From Pseudarthrobacter oxydans (GTDB taxonomy: Bacteria; Actinomycetota; Actinomycetes; Actinomycetales; Micrococcaceae): a stretch of 64,000 nt of DNA. The position numbers and the translations under genes are program-made. The stretch covers positions 62,001 through 126,000 of the forward strand of contig NZ_JAUSSN010000001.1 in the NCBI RefSeq assembly GCF_030812335.1. Reading direction: 5' to 3'. Within the stretch, counting starts at the first letter, position 1. Every line of letters starts with the position of its first letter. A model generated the notes under the pieces. It was not told the DNA's origin and did not search any database. It worked only from the letters and a program-made list of their open reading frames with translations. Of the stretch, positions 24,506 to 32,990 are shown piece by piece.

Positions 24506-26797
24506 TCAGGTGGTTTCGTGGACAACAAGCATGTCCGCGTCCAGTTCGCCGTCAGGATAGAAACAGGCGAATTGCTGGTCTGTGGGGGCCGCGGGGCCGG
24601 CCCCGCGGCCGCTGCCCGCCGGGTGTCCGGGAGCTCCGGCGGCTCCGACGCCGACGGCGGCCAGGGAGTCCGTGACTGCCAGCAGCCCGGGCTCCTGGGT
24701 CAGGCATTTCTCCTGCTTTGCCGGCGGCAGTGCCGCGAAGACCGGGCAGCGCGTGGCGAAGTTGCAGCCCGTCGGCGCCTCCAGCGGCGAGGGCAGATCG
24801 CCCTCCAGGATGATGCGTTCGCGGGTGCGTTCCAGGACCGGGTCGGGGACCGGAATCGCCGAGAGCAGGGCCCGGGTGTAGGGGTGGCGCGGATTGTCGA
24901 AGACGCTGTCGACGTCGCCGATCTCCACGATCTTGCCCAGATACATCACGGCCACCCGGTCGGAGATGTGCCGGACCACGGACAGGTCGTGGGCCACCAT
25001 CAGGTAGCTCAGCCCGAGTTCCGCGCGGAGCTGGTCCAGCAGGTTGATGACGCCGGCCTGGACGGACACGTCCAGGGCGGACACCGGCTCGTCCAGGACG
25101 ACGAGTTTGGGGTTCACGGCCAGGGCGCGTGCGATGCCGATGCGCTGGCGCTGGCCGCCGGAGAACTGGTTGGGGAAGCGGTTGACGTGGTCCGGCTGGA
25201 GGCCCACGAGCTCCATCAGCTCCATGATCCGCTTCCGGATCTGGGGCTTGGCCATGCCCGCGTTCTCGAGCGGCTCGGACAGCACTTCAAAGACGGTGAA
25301 CCGCGGGTCGAGGGCACCAGTGGGGTCCTGGAAGACCATCTGGAGTTCCTTGCGCATGGCGCTCTTGGTCTTGGCGTCGGAGGCTTCCTTGTTGCTGAGG
25401 CCGCCGATGACCACCTCGCCGTCCTGGTCCTTGTGGAACTCCATGATTTCCAGCAGGGTGGTGGTTTTGCCGCAGCCGGACTCGCCGACGATCGAGAAGC
25501 ACTCGCCCTCGCGGATGTCGAAGCTCAGCCCATCGACCGCCTTGACGGTGCCGATCCGGCGTTTGAGCAGGGCACCCTTCATCAGCGGGAAGTGCTTTTT
25601 GACGTCCCTGAGCTCCAGCACGGTCCGGCGTTCCGCACGCGGGATCGCGTCAAAGCGTGACACCGGAACCGCCGGGGCCTTGAAGACCTCGCGGACGTCG
25701 ACTTCCAGGCCGAGGGAGTCGGTCTTGATGCAGGCGGCCTTGTGCTGCAGGCCGCTGTCCGGGCTGGTTCCGGTGACGGGCCACAGCTCCGGTTCGCCCT
25801 GCAGGCAGGCGTTGCTGACCAGCGGGCAGCGCGGCGCGAAGGAACAGCCCGTCGGCGGGTGGATGAGGTTCGGCGGGATGCCCTCGATCGGCACCAGCGA
25901 GGACTTCTCGGCCACGTCGACACGCGGCACCGCGCCGAGCAGGCCCATCGTGTAAGGCATCCGGGGGTTGTAGTAGATGTCGTCGACGCTGCCGGTCTCC
26001 ACCGGTTTGCCGGCGTACATCACCATGATGTCGTCCGCCATGCCGGCGACGACGCCGAGGTCGTGCGTGATCATCACGACGGCGGCGCCGGTTTCCTCCT
26101 GCGCGGTGTGCAGCACCTCCAGGACCTGCGCCTGGATGGTGACGTCGAGCGCCGTCGTGGGCTCGTCGGCGATCAGGACGCGCGGGTTGTTCGCAATCGC
26201 GATGGCGATCATGACACGCTGGCGCATGCCGCCGGAGAACTCATGCGGGAAGGCCTTGAGCCGGTCCTTCGGGCTGGGGATGCCCACCATGCCGAGAAGC
26301 TCGACGGCGCGCGCCTCCTTGGCCTGCTTGCTCATGCCGGGGTTGTGGACCGTGAGCGCCTCGATGATCTGGTTGCCGACCGTATAGACCGGGGTCAGGG
26401 AGGACAGCGGATCCTGGAAGACCATGGCGATGTCGTTGCCGCGGTACCGGCACATGGCCTTGTCGCTGAGTCCCAGCAGTTCCTGGCCCTGGAGCCGGAC
26501 CGAACCGGTGACTTGGGCGGTGTCCGGCAGCAGGCCCAGGATGGCCATGGAGGTGACGGACTTTCCGGAACCCGACTCGCCGACGATGCCCAGCGTCTTG
26601 CCGGCGCGGAGGTCGAAGTCGATGCCGCGGACGGCGTGGACCTCCCCGTTTTCCGTGTTGAAGCGGACGTTCAGGTCCCGGACGGAGAGCACCGCATCCG
26701 CCGGGGCATCACCTGGCGCGTGCAGCCCGGCGAGGTGGAGGCGCTCGACGGCGGAGAGGTCGGGGGATTCGGTGCTGGCGGTCATTTCGTGGCTCAT
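24506..26797 (-). CDS. Peptide ABC transporter, fused double ATPase (DppD-DppF type)
   Basis: 763 residues with two complete ABC ATPase modules in one chain. Module 1 (about 35-350) has Walker [12 protein letters not shown], signature EFSGGMRQR and Walker [13 protein letters not shown]. Module 2 (about 395-700) has [21 protein letters not shown] and [12 protein letters not shown]. Each carries the C-terminal oligopeptide-type extension with clustered cysteines ([18 protein letters not shown]) that can hold an Fe-S cluster. It powers peptide import by the two permeases. Start and permease stop overlap as ATGA, giving coupled translation. Fusion of DppD and DppF is known in actinobacteria. Confidence 0.95.
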   Translation of the reverse strand: MSHEMTASTESPDLSAVERLHLAGLHAPGDAPADAVLSVRDLNVRFNTENGEVHAVRGIDFDLRAGKTLGIVGESGSGKSVTSMAILGLLPDTAQVTGSVRLQGQELLGLSDKAMCRYRGNDIAMVFQDPLSSLTPVYTVGNQIIEALTVHNPGMSKQAKEARAVELLGMVGIPSPKDRLKAFPHEFSGGMRQRVMIAIAIANNPRVLIADEPTTALDVTIQAQVLEVLHTAQEETGAAVVMITHDLGVVAGMADDIMVMYAGKPVETGSVDDIYYNPRMPYTMGLLGAVPRVDVAEKSSLVPIEGIPPNLIHPPTGCSFAPRCPLVSNACLQGEPELWPVTGTSPDSGLQHKAACIKTDSLGLEVDVREVFKAPAVPVSRFDAIPRAERRTVLELRDVKKHFPLMKGALLKRRIGTVKAVDGLSFDIREGECFSIVGESGCGKTTTLLEIMEFHKDQDGEVVIGGLSNKEASDAKTKSAMRKELQMVFQDPTGALDPRFTVFEVLSEPLENAGMAKPQIRKRIMELMELVGLQPDHVNRFPNQFSGGQRQRIGIARALAVNPKLVVLDEPVSALDVSVQAGVINLLDQLRAELGLSYLMVAHDLSVVRHISDRVAVMYLGKIVEIGDVDSVFDNPRHPYTRALLSAIPVPDPVLERTRERIILEGDLPSPLEAPTGCNFATRCPVFAALPPAKQEKCLTQEPGLLAVTDSLAAVGVGAAGAPGHPAGSGRGAGPAAPTDQQFACFYPDGELDADMLVVHETT

Positions 26798-27804
26798 GGG
26801 GTCTTCTTCTGTGCGGACTTCTGTGCCTTGCCGGACGTACGCTTCCCGGGACCGTTCTTCTTGGCGCGGCCAACGGAGCTGGAGCTGGGATCGAACGCGT
26901 CACGCAGGCCGTCGTTCATCATGGCCAGCGACCCGGTCAGGAGGAACATGACGGTCAGCGGGACCCAGAACATCCACGGGAACGTGGAGACCTGGGAGGT
27001 GGCCTGCCCGATCAGCACGCCCAGGCTGACGTCGGGGACCTTGATGCCGATCCCGATGAAGGAGAACGCCACCTCGGCCAGGATCGCGCCGGTGATGCCG
27101 CGGGTGATGTCCAGGACCAGCAGCGAGCCGATGTTCGGAACGAGGTGCCGCCAGACGATGCGCCGCGGCGGGATCCCCATGTACTGGGCCGCCTTGACGA
27201 AGTCGCGCGACATGAGGGACATCGAGAGCGAGCGGATGAGCCGGGCCGTGCCCATCCAGCTGAAGACCAGCAGCACGATGATCAGCAGGAGCCAGCTGGG
27301 CAGGGACTGCTGCAGGCCGTTGCCGCCGCCGCTCGTGGCCACGGCGACGACCAGCAGGGCCGGCATCATGATCAGCGCTTCGAGGACGAACAGCATGACC
27401 TTGTCCACCTTCCCGCCGAAGTAGGCCATGGTGCAGCCGTACACGGCGGCGATCAGAACCGAGACCAGGCCCACCACGAGGCCGATCAGGATCGAGATCC
27501 GGGTGCCCTCCACGGTCAGCGCGTAGAGGTCAATCCCGGCCTGGGAGGTGCCCAGCAGGTGCTCGGCCGACGGCGGCATGCCGATGTTGAACGGGTCGAT
27601 CGTCTCCTTGTCCCAGCTGGTGAAGAAGCCGCCGACAAAGGAGAACAGGGTCAGGGCCAGGAACATGAACAGACCGACGACGGCTGTCTTGTTGCGCAGG
27701 AAGCGGCGGAGGATGATCGAGGACTTCGCGATGACGACGTCGTTGTTCTCGATTTTCGCTTCGCCGGCGACGGCGGCCGGGTCGATGGTGTTGAGGTTTG
27801 TCAT
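26794..27804 (-). CDS. Peptide ABC transporter permease (DppC type)
   Basis: 336 residues. A 35-residue cytoplasmic N-terminus leads to LRRFLRNKTAVVGLFMFLALTLFSFVGG (TM1), a periplasmic loop, and five further segments. The EAA-like coupling motif is in RDFVKAAQYMGIPPRRIVWRHLVPN. A basic C-terminal tail (GRAKKNGPGKRTSGKAQKSAQKK) is longer than in most DppC proteins. It starts two bases after the DppB-type permease stop and overlaps the ATPase gene by four bases. Confidence 0.94.
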   Translation of the reverse strand: MTNLNTIDPAAVAGEAKIENNDVVIAKSSIILRRFLRNKTAVVGLFMFLALTLFSFVGGFFTSWDKETIDPFNIGMPPSAEHLLGTSQAGIDLYALTVEGTRISILIGLVVGLVSVLIAAVYGCTMAYFGGKVDKVMLFVLEALIMMPALLVVAVATSGGGNGLQQSLPSWLLLIIVLLVFSWMGTARLIRSLSMSLMSRDFVKAAQYMGIPPRRIVWRHLVPNIGSLLVLDITRGITGAILAEVAFSFIGIGIKVPDVSLGVLIGQATSQVSTFPWMFWVPLTVMFLLTGSLAMMNDGLRDAFDPSSSSVGRAKKNGPGKRTSGKAQKSAQKKTP

Positions 27805-27806
27805 GG

Positions 27807-28793
27807 TTACTGCACCCGCACTCTCGGGTCGACCAGCGTGGTGGCGAAGTCCGCGAGGATCGCGCCGATCGCGAAGATCACGGAGCCGTAGGCGAGGGTC
27901 GCCGTCGCGGCGTTGACGTCCTGCAGGGCGATCGCGTCGATGCTCCAGGAGCCGACGCCATGCCAGGCGAAGATCTTCTCGGCGAAGAAGCCGCCGGCGA
28001 AAATGGCGGGGATGGTGAAGGCGATGCTTTGCGCGACGGGGATGAAGGATACCCGCAGTGCGTGGCGGCTGATGGCCTGATTCCGGGTCAGCCCCTTGGC
28101 CCGAGCCGTCCGGACAAAGTCCGTGTTGACGTTGTCCAGCAGGTACTGGCGCTGGGCGATCTGGTAGGTGCCCCACCCCACGATCGTGATCGCGAAGGTG
28201 GGCACCGCGTAGTGCGCCAGCATGTCGACGAACTGCACCCAGCCGCCTCCCTCCAGCCCTGGCGTGGAGATGCCGGTGACAAAAAAGATGCGTTCCCCGA
28301 CCGTCTCGTTGATGTTGATGGCACCGAGCTGCACCAGAAAGTAGGCGATCGGCGCGGGCACGATGTAGACGAGGTAGCTGTAGGAGGTGATGACCCGGTC
28401 CGAGGCCTTGTACTGCCGCGCTGCCGTGTACACACCCAGGGCGACGCCGATGATCAGGGTCAGGATGATGGAGGCCAGGAACAGCCGGGTCGAGATCCAG
28501 ACCCGGTCGCCGAATTCGGCGTTGATAAACGCGCCGTTGGGGCTGCGCCCCCAGTCCCAGCGGGTGACGATCGCCGTGAGCCACTCAACGTAGCGCTCCC
28601 ATGCGCTGAGCTCCGGGTCGAGGCCCTTGAGCCGGAACGAGTTGGCCACCTGCTCGGGGGTGGGCCGCGGGATCCGCTCCTGCTCCAGCAGCGCCGGCTG
28701 CAGGGTGCTCACGGCCAGGAAGTATCCGGCGGTGGTCGTCAGGAAGATCATAAAGACATACGTGACGGCACGTTTGGCGAGGTATCGGAGCAC
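27807..28793 (-). CDS. Peptide ABC transporter permease (DppB type)
   Basis: 328 residues with the DppB plan: TM1 (RYLAKRAVTYVFMIFLTTTAGYFLAV), a large periplasmic loop with WLTAIVTRWDWGRSPNG, then five segments, and the coupling motif DFVRTARAKGLTRNQAISRHALR. The GTG at 28793 has no ribosome site. Just upstream, in the same frame, a 30-codon frame with a good site ends at a TAG six bases earlier. DppB may therefore be translated by re-initiation, or its N-terminus has been cut off by a nonsense change. Confidence 0.9.
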   Translation of the reverse strand: MLRYLAKRAVTYVFMIFLTTTAGYFLAVSTLQPALLEQERIPRPTPEQVANSFRLKGLDPELSAWERYVEWLTAIVTRWDWGRSPNGAFINAEFGDRVWISTRLFLASIILTLIIGVALGVYTAARQYKASDRVITSYSYLVYIVPAPIAYFLVQLGAININETVGERIFFVTGISTPGLEGGGWVQFVDMLAHYAVPTFAITIVGWGTYQIAQRQYLLDNVNTDFVRTARAKGLTRNQAISRHALRVSFIPVAQSIAFTIPAIFAGGFFAEKIFAWHGVGSWSIDAIALQDVNAATATLAYGSVIFAIGAILADFATTLVDPRVRVQ

Positions 28794-28799
28794 GGGCGG

Positions 28800-28892
28800 C
28801 TAGTTCTGGATCGCCGTTGTGTGTGCGGTCGCTGCCGCTGCCGGAACGGTGTTTTCTGCCTCGGCGTGCGCAGGATTCCTGACAAGATTCAC
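28800..28892 (-). CDS. Short leader frame upstream of dppB
   Basis: GTG 28892 to TAG 28800, 30 residues (VNLVRNPAHAEAENTVPAAA at the start). GAAGGATC lies six to seven bases before the GTG, better than anything before dppB itself. It is in frame with dppB, separated from the dppB GTG by the TAG and six bases. It is either a leader peptide that couples translation to dppB or an N-terminal extension interrupted by a stop. No similarity recognised. Confidence 0.45.
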   Translation of the reverse strand: MNLVRNPAHAEAENTVPAAAATAHTTAIQN

Positions 28893-29105
28893 AAGTTGAT
28901 CCTTCCGTAGTCCCCATCCGGCAGGGGGTCACCGCTGCCGATCCGGGATCTTGGCCAGCGGGTATCTGGCCGCCCGCAGGCCTTTCGGCAAGTCCTGGTG
29001 GACTATGTTGCGGGTCACATTCCAGAGGAAACTATCACATGCACACCGCCGCCGAACGCGCCCGAACCCGGCATTCCGCGAGTCAGGTATCAGATCGTTA
29101 TGAAT

Positions 29106-29119
29106 AATTCAGGGGAATT
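29106..29119. promoter_or_regulatory. Small palindrome between tetR and the peptide ABC operon
   Basis: AATTC-AGGG-GAATT, in the AT-richest part of the 261-base gap (28893-29153), 35 bases after the tetR stop. A possible operator for the peptide ABC operon; otherwise the gap shows no gene. Confidence 0.3.
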
Positions 29120-29153
29120 GATTTGATGAGTCCCGGCCGGAATCCGGGTCGGC

Positions 29154-29750
29154 CTAGGCCCCACGCACGACGCGCGAGACGAGCTCGCGCCAGGACGCGG
29201 CGAGGCGCTCCGGGGCAATCTGGTGCACACGGACGGCGTGCAGGATCCGCTCCGGTTCCAGGACGGCACTCAGTGACGTGGCCATCAGCCAGGGGTCGGC
29301 CGTCAGGCCCGCTTCCCGCAGCAGCATCTCCAGATGACGGTGCCAGAGCACGGCTGCCGGCACGTCGAACCGGTTGTAGGCGGACACGTCCGCGGCCCTG
29401 GCCAGCTCGCCGAATTCCAGCACCCAGGCGATCCGCTCCTCGCCAAAGGCGATCAGCCGCTCCAGGGGCGGGGCGCCGGGACCCAGCGGCGGCGGGCCGA
29501 ACATGAACCGCCCCTGGAACCCGGCCTCCGCGTCGCTCAACAGCGTCATCATCAGCCCGGCCCGGCTGCCGAACCGCCGGAACACCGTCCCTTTGCCCAC
29601 GCCGGCCCGCTGCGCCAGGGTGCCCATGGTCAGGCCGTCCGCCCCGCATTCCTCGATGAGCTCGCGGGCAGCGCGGAGCAGCAGTTCGCGGTTGCGGGCC
29701 GCATCGCGGCGTTCAGGCTCCAGGCCCGGGCGGATTGGGATCAGGCTCAC
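29154..29750 (-). CDS. TetR family transcriptional regulator
   Basis: 198 residues from GTG 29750. The HTH is RNRELLLRAARELIEECGADGLTMGTLAQRAGVGKGTVFRRFGSRAGLMMTLL, a GKGTVFRRFGSR subtype common in actinobacterial TetR proteins that control quinone or NAD(P)H reductase genes. It is divergent from an NADPH-dependent FMN reductase gene, its most likely target, and upstream of the peptide ABC operon on its own strand. GTG 29750 is preferred over ATG 29759 because TAGAAT lies seven bases before it. Confidence 0.88.
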   Translation of the reverse strand: MSLIPIRPGLEPERRDAARNRELLLRAARELIEECGADGLTMGTLAQRAGVGKGTVFRRFGSRAGLMMTLLSDAEAGFQGRFMFGPPPLGPGAPPLERLIAFGEERIAWVLEFGELARAADVSAYNRFDVPAAVLWHRHLEMLLREAGLTADPWLMATSLSAVLEPERILHAVRVHQIAPERLAASWRELVSRVVRGA

Positions 29751-29757
29751 AACGCAC

Positions 29758-29763
29758 ATTCTA
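29758..29763 (-). promoter_or_regulatory. -10 box of the tetR gene (leaderless)
   Basis: TAGAAT on the minus strand seven bases before GTG 29750. Confidence 0.5.
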
Positions 29764-29872
29764 GCCCCGGGGAATAGAAGCGGACCGCAGTCCGTTTTGA
29801 TCTGTGAAGGCCGGCAAAGCCTCCATCATCAGCCAGCCGCAGCATCACGCGGCGCGACACCTAGGAGTTCAC

Positions 29873-30436
29873 ATGTCCAAGAACACCGTTCTCACCCTGG
29901 TCGGCAGCCTGCGCGCCGATTCCACCAACCAGAAGCTGGCTGAAGCCATCCAGCTGAACGCCCCGGAGCACGTGGAGGTCCTGATCCACGACAGCCTCGG
30001 CAACATCCCGTTCTACAACGAGGACATCGACGTCGAGGGCCAGGTTCCCGCCGCCGCAGCCGCCCTGCGTGCCGCCGCGAACGACGCCGACACCCTGCTC
30101 CTGGTTACTCCGGAGCATAACGGCACCGTGCCCGCCTCGCTCAAGAACGCCATCGACTGGCTGTCCCGGCCCTTCGGCGCCGGCGCCCTGAGCGGCAAGC
30201 CGACCGCCGTCGTCGGCACCGCCTTCGGCCAGTTCGGCGGAGTGTGGGCCCAGGATGAAGCGCGCAAGGCCGTCGGCATCGCCGGCGCCCGCGTGCTCGG
30301 GGACGTCAAGCTGGCCGTCCCGGGCTCCATGGTCCGCTTCGCCGAGGTCCACCCCAAGGACGACGCCGAGGTTGTTGAGCAGATTAAGGCCGTCTTCGAG
30401 GCGCTGGAAGTGTCCCGCACGGCCTCCGCAGCCTAA
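29873..30436 (+). CDS. NADPH-dependent FMN reductase family protein
   Basis: 187 residues, flavodoxin-like fold. The FMN phosphate loop is VGSLRADSTNQKLA at residues 10-23, and the flavin-contacting segment is TPEHNGTVPASLKNAIDWLSRP. Members reduce FMN, quinones, chromate or azo dyes with NADPH. The start has AGGAG six bases upstream. The gene is divergent from a TetR regulator of the type often found with such reductases. A strong intrinsic terminator follows. Confidence 0.92.
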   Translation: MSKNTVLTLVGSLRADSTNQKLAEAIQLNAPEHVEVLIHDSLGNIPFYNEDIDVEGQVPAAAAALRAAANDADTLLLVTPEHNGTVPASLKNAIDWLSRPFGAGALSGKPTAVVGTAFGQFGGVWAQDEARKAVGIAGARVLGDVKLAVPGSMVRFAEVHPKDDAEVVEQIKAVFEALEVSRTASAA

Positions 30437-30453
30437 GTTCTCCGTTCCACCGG

Positions 30454-30487
30454 ACACCCCCGGCCGCCCTCCTGCGGCCGGGGGTGT
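30454..30487 (+). terminator. Terminator of the FMN reductase gene
   Basis: A perfect 14-bp stem (ACACCCCCGGCCGC at 30454-30467 with 30474-30487), six-base loop, followed by TTGG. Strong hairpin 18 bases after the stop codon. Confidence 0.85.
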
Positions 30488-30514
30488 TTGGCGTCGGCGG
30501 ACCATCAGGGGATC

Positions 30515-30534
30515 CGGGAAACAAACGTTTCCCG
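30515..30534. promoter_or_regulatory. Palindrome over the -35 region of the aminotransferase gene
   Basis: CGGGAAAC-AAAC-GTTTCCCG, eight-bp arms. It ends 17 bases before the -10 TATTCT (30552-30557), so it overlaps where RNA polymerase would contact -35. A strong operator candidate; the regulator is not adjacent by name. Confidence 0.55.
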
Positions 30535-30551
30535 TGTGGCAACAAGGGTTG

Positions 30552-30557
30552 TATTCT
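30552..30557 (+). promoter_or_regulatory. -10 box of the aminotransferase gene (leaderless)
   Basis: TATTCT seven bases before GTG 30565. Confidence 0.5.
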
Positions 30558-30564
30558 GGGAGAT

Positions 30565-31857
30565 GTGACCCACGAAACACTTGATGCCGCCGCAGAAGTA
30601 CTCCCGGCCGAGGCAATTGACGCAATCGAACGTGCGGCTACGTCCGCCCACCGCCACGAGGACCTGTTCTCGGAGCGCGCAGCAAATATCAGGCAATCGG
30701 CAGTCCGCGATGTCTTCGACATCTCGATGCGCCCTGGCCTCGTCTCGCTGGCGGGCGGCAGCCCGTACCTCCAGTCCCTGCCGCTCGAACGGCTGGGCCA
30801 GACCGCCGCGAAAATCATTGCCGAACAGGGAATGACTGCACTGCAGTACGGCAGCGGCCAGGGCACCGAGGAGCTCCGGACCCAGGTCTGCGAAGTCATG
30901 GCGGCGGAGGGAATCCTGGACGCCAGGCCCGAGAACGTCGTGATTACGGCAGGATCGCAGTCCGCCCAGGACGTGGCGACCAAGGTCTTCTGCAATCCCG
31001 GCGACGTGGTGCTCGTCGAGGACCCGACCTACGTCGGCGCCCTCAACACCTTTGAGGCGTACCAGGTCGAGGTTGCCACCGTGCCGATGGACGACGACGG
31101 CATCATCCCGGACCTCCTGGAGGCCAGGATCGCCGCCCTGCAGACCGCGGGCAAGAACATCAAGTTCCTCTACACGATCCCGAGCTTCAACAACCCCTCC
31201 GGGATCACCCTGTCCGCGGAGCGGCGGCAGGAGGTCGTGAATATATGCCGCAATGCGAATATTCTGGTGCTGGAGGACAACCCCTACGGCCTGCTCCGCT
31301 TCGACGGCAAACCGCTCACCCCGCTGCGGGCCGCCAATCCGGACGACGTGATCTACATGGGCTCGTTTTCGAAGATCTTCGCGCCCGGGCTGCGGATCGG
31401 CTGGGCCCTCGTTCCGGCGCACCTCCAGCGCCGCTATTACCTGGCGTCGGAGGCCGTCACCTTGTGCCCGCCGACCCTCAACCAGATGCTTGTCTCCGCC
31501 TACCTCCGCGACTACGACTGGCGGGGCCAGATCGAGACGTACCGCGGGCTTTACAAGGAGCGCTGCGACGCGATGCTGGCCGCCCTCGACGAGTACATGC
31601 CCCCGGGCCTGAGCTGGACCCGCCCGGAGGGTGGTTTTTTCGTCTGGGTCACGCTTCCCGAGGGCGTGGACACCTATCCGCTGCTGAAGACAGCGATCGA
31701 CGCGGGGGTGGTGTTCATTCCCGGCGCGGCCTTTACGCATTCCGACGACCCGTCCAACAAGATCCGGCTGGCCTTCAGCGCCGTCCCGCCGGAGTCCATC
31801 CGCGAAGGCGTGCGCCGGCTGGCGCCGGTCCTGCGGGAAGCCATCGCCGCCCTGTAG
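30565..31857 (+). CDS. PLP-dependent aminotransferase, 2-aminoadipate/MocR-like class I
   Basis: 430 residues without the N-terminal GntR domain of true MocR regulators. Fold type I motifs are present: VITAGSQSAQDVATKVF, EDPTYVGALNTFEAY, TIPSFNNPSGITLS (substrate/cofactor Asn), LEDNPYGLLRF (Asp-Tyr pair contacting PLP) and GSFSKIFAPGLRIGW (Schiff-base Lys). This subgroup includes 2-aminoadipate and aromatic or branched-chain aminotransferases. GTG 30565 follows the leaderless pattern, and an eight-bp-arm palindrome lies over its -35 region, so the gene is probably regulated tightly. Substrate unknown. Confidence 0.92.
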   Translation: MTHETLDAAAEVLPAEAIDAIERAATSAHRHEDLFSERAANIRQSAVRDVFDISMRPGLVSLAGGSPYLQSLPLERLGQTAAKIIAEQGMTALQYGSGQGTEELRTQVCEVMAAEGILDARPENVVITAGSQSAQDVATKVFCNPGDVVLVEDPTYVGALNTFEAYQVEVATVPMDDDGIIPDLLEARIAALQTAGKNIKFLYTIPSFNNPSGITLSAERRQEVVNICRNANILVLEDNPYGLLRFDGKPLTPLRAANPDDVIYMGSFSKIFAPGLRIGWALVPAHLQRRYYLASEAVTLCPPTLNQMLVSAYLRDYDWRGQIETYRGLYKERCDAMLAALDEYMPPGLSWTRPEGGFFVWVTLPEGVDTYPLLKTAIDAGVVFIPGAAFTHSDDPSNKIRLAFSAVPPESIREGVRRLAPVLREAIAAL

Positions 31858-31908
31858 CCTGAATCATCGGTGCACGCCGAAGACTTTTGTTGACCCAAGG
31901 AGCACTTC

Positions 31909-32340
31909 ATGACCGGAATTATTGTTGTCGGCGTCGACGGCAGCGGGACTGCCCTGAAGGCCGCGCACACCGCCCGTGACCTGGCCGCTTCGCTCGGGGC
32001 CACACTTCATGTGGTCAGCGCGTTCGACAGCGACCGGACCGAGGTCTTCGGCAGTGGCAGCGACAAGTGGATTGTCTCCGACGCCGGGGAGGCCGAAAAG
32101 GTTGCCCGCGGCGTCGCCGACAGCCTCCGCACGCCCGCGGTTCAGGTGACCTACGCCGCCGCCCGCGGCAAGCCGGCCGAGGCCCTGATCGACGAGGCGG
32201 CCCGTTCCGGCGCCCAGTTGATTGTGGTCGGCAACCGGCGGATGAAGGGGCTGGGCCGCGTGCTCGGGAGCGTTGCCAACTCCGTGGCCCACAACGCCCC
32301 CTGCGACGTCTACATCGCCAAGACGGACGTACCCGAATAG
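31909..32340 (+). CDS. Universal stress protein (UspA family)
   Basis: 143 residues, a single USP domain. It starts IIVVGVDGSGTALKAAHTARDLA and ends with the ATP-binding loop VVGNRRMKGLGRVLGSVANSVAHNAPCDVYIAK, in which G-x2-G-x9-G-S is intact, so it is likely of the nucleotide-binding class. Such proteins accumulate in stress or stationary phase. It lies 51 bases after the aminotransferase gene on the same strand, with no close functional tie evident. Confidence 0.94.
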   Translation: MTGIIVVGVDGSGTALKAAHTARDLAASLGATLHVVSAFDSDRTEVFGSGSDKWIVSDAGEAEKVARGVADSLRTPAVQVTYAAARGKPAEALIDEAARSGAQLIVVGNRRMKGLGRVLGSVANSVAHNAPCDVYIAKTDVPE

Positions 32341-32399
32341 TCGGGTGCCCGCTCAGGCGCGCACCGCGACCGCTGGGCGGGAGTTCGCTGGGCCCTGTT

Positions 32400-32439
32400 G
32401 GCGGCATCCGGTCACCCCCAATGGTGATCGGCAGCCGCC
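32400..32439. terminator. Hairpin between convergent usp and DUF1508-like genes
   Basis: GGCGGC (32400-32405) pairs with GCCGCC (32434-32439), and GTCACC (32411-32416) with GGTGAT (32423-32428) inside. Weak to moderate bidirectional terminator candidate. Confidence 0.35.
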
Positions 32440-32477
32440 GGGCCGCGAATTCCGTGCCGGCAGTCGCGGCGGTCGCG

Positions 32478-32825
32478 TTAGTGAAGCGCCGGGGTAAGGG
32501 GTTCCGGGGCGGGGGAACGCTCCGTCTCGTCCGAGATGTGGGCCGCGGCAGCGCATTCCCGCACGGCCTCGACACCATGCACCGCAGCGGCGATGTCCGG
32601 GTAGGCCCGGGAGAGGGCCAGCACGGCCCCGTTCCCGTCCAGCATGCGAATGAGGAACCCGCCCCCGTCGACACGGACGATTTCAAATTTTCCGGGCGCT
32701 GAGGGCCGGCGGATGACAGCGACCTTATGGGGGACGGACCGCGCCGGCGCCGGGGCATGCGGCACAATTCGAATCGCGTGTGCGCGTTGGGCTGCGGAAG
32801 GCAGGACGGGGGGAATCTTTTGCAC
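32478..32825 (-). CDS. DUF1508/YegP-like small protein
   Basis: 115 residues from GTG 32825, which has GGAG six bases upstream. The centre (about 46-95) reads FEIVRVDGGGFLIRMLDGNGAVLALSRAYPDIAAAVHGVEAVRE, matching the compact YegP/DUF1508 beta-beta-beta-alpha unit (F-x-I...G-x-x-x-R-x-x-x-x-NG...S-x-x-Y...A-x-x-x-V-x-x-V). The N-terminal 40 residues are basic and proline-rich. Function of this family is unknown; stress association is only suggested by the neighbouring universal stress protein. Confidence 0.65.
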   Translation of the reverse strand: MQKIPPVLPSAAQRAHAIRIVPHAPAPARSVPHKVAVIRRPSAPGKFEIVRVDGGGFLIRMLDGNGAVLALSRAYPDIAAAVHGVEAVRECAAAAHISDETERSPAPEPLTPALH

Positions 32826-32873
32826 GGTAGCTCCACGATGGGGTTCCAATGGCCGCGTCCTGACCTACTCCTG

Positions 32874-32879
32874 ACTATA
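32874..32879 (-). promoter_or_regulatory. -10 box of the DUF1508-like gene
   Basis: TATAGT on the minus strand, about 48 bases before GTG 32825. Confidence 0.35.
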
Positions 32880-32990
32880 CGCTGTAGGGGAAGCGTCCAG
32901 GATTAGCTGCGTCACATTCGCCGGCCGGCGGACCGATTTGGCGTCCGCGGGCCACCGTTCCCAGTGCCCTGGGCCCGCCGGCGACGCGGC

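Noticed and set aside
22738..27424. Three long plus-strand frames opposite the peptide ABC operon
   Set aside because: High-GC antisense shadows; the minus-strand genes have complete family signatures and overlapping starts and stops.
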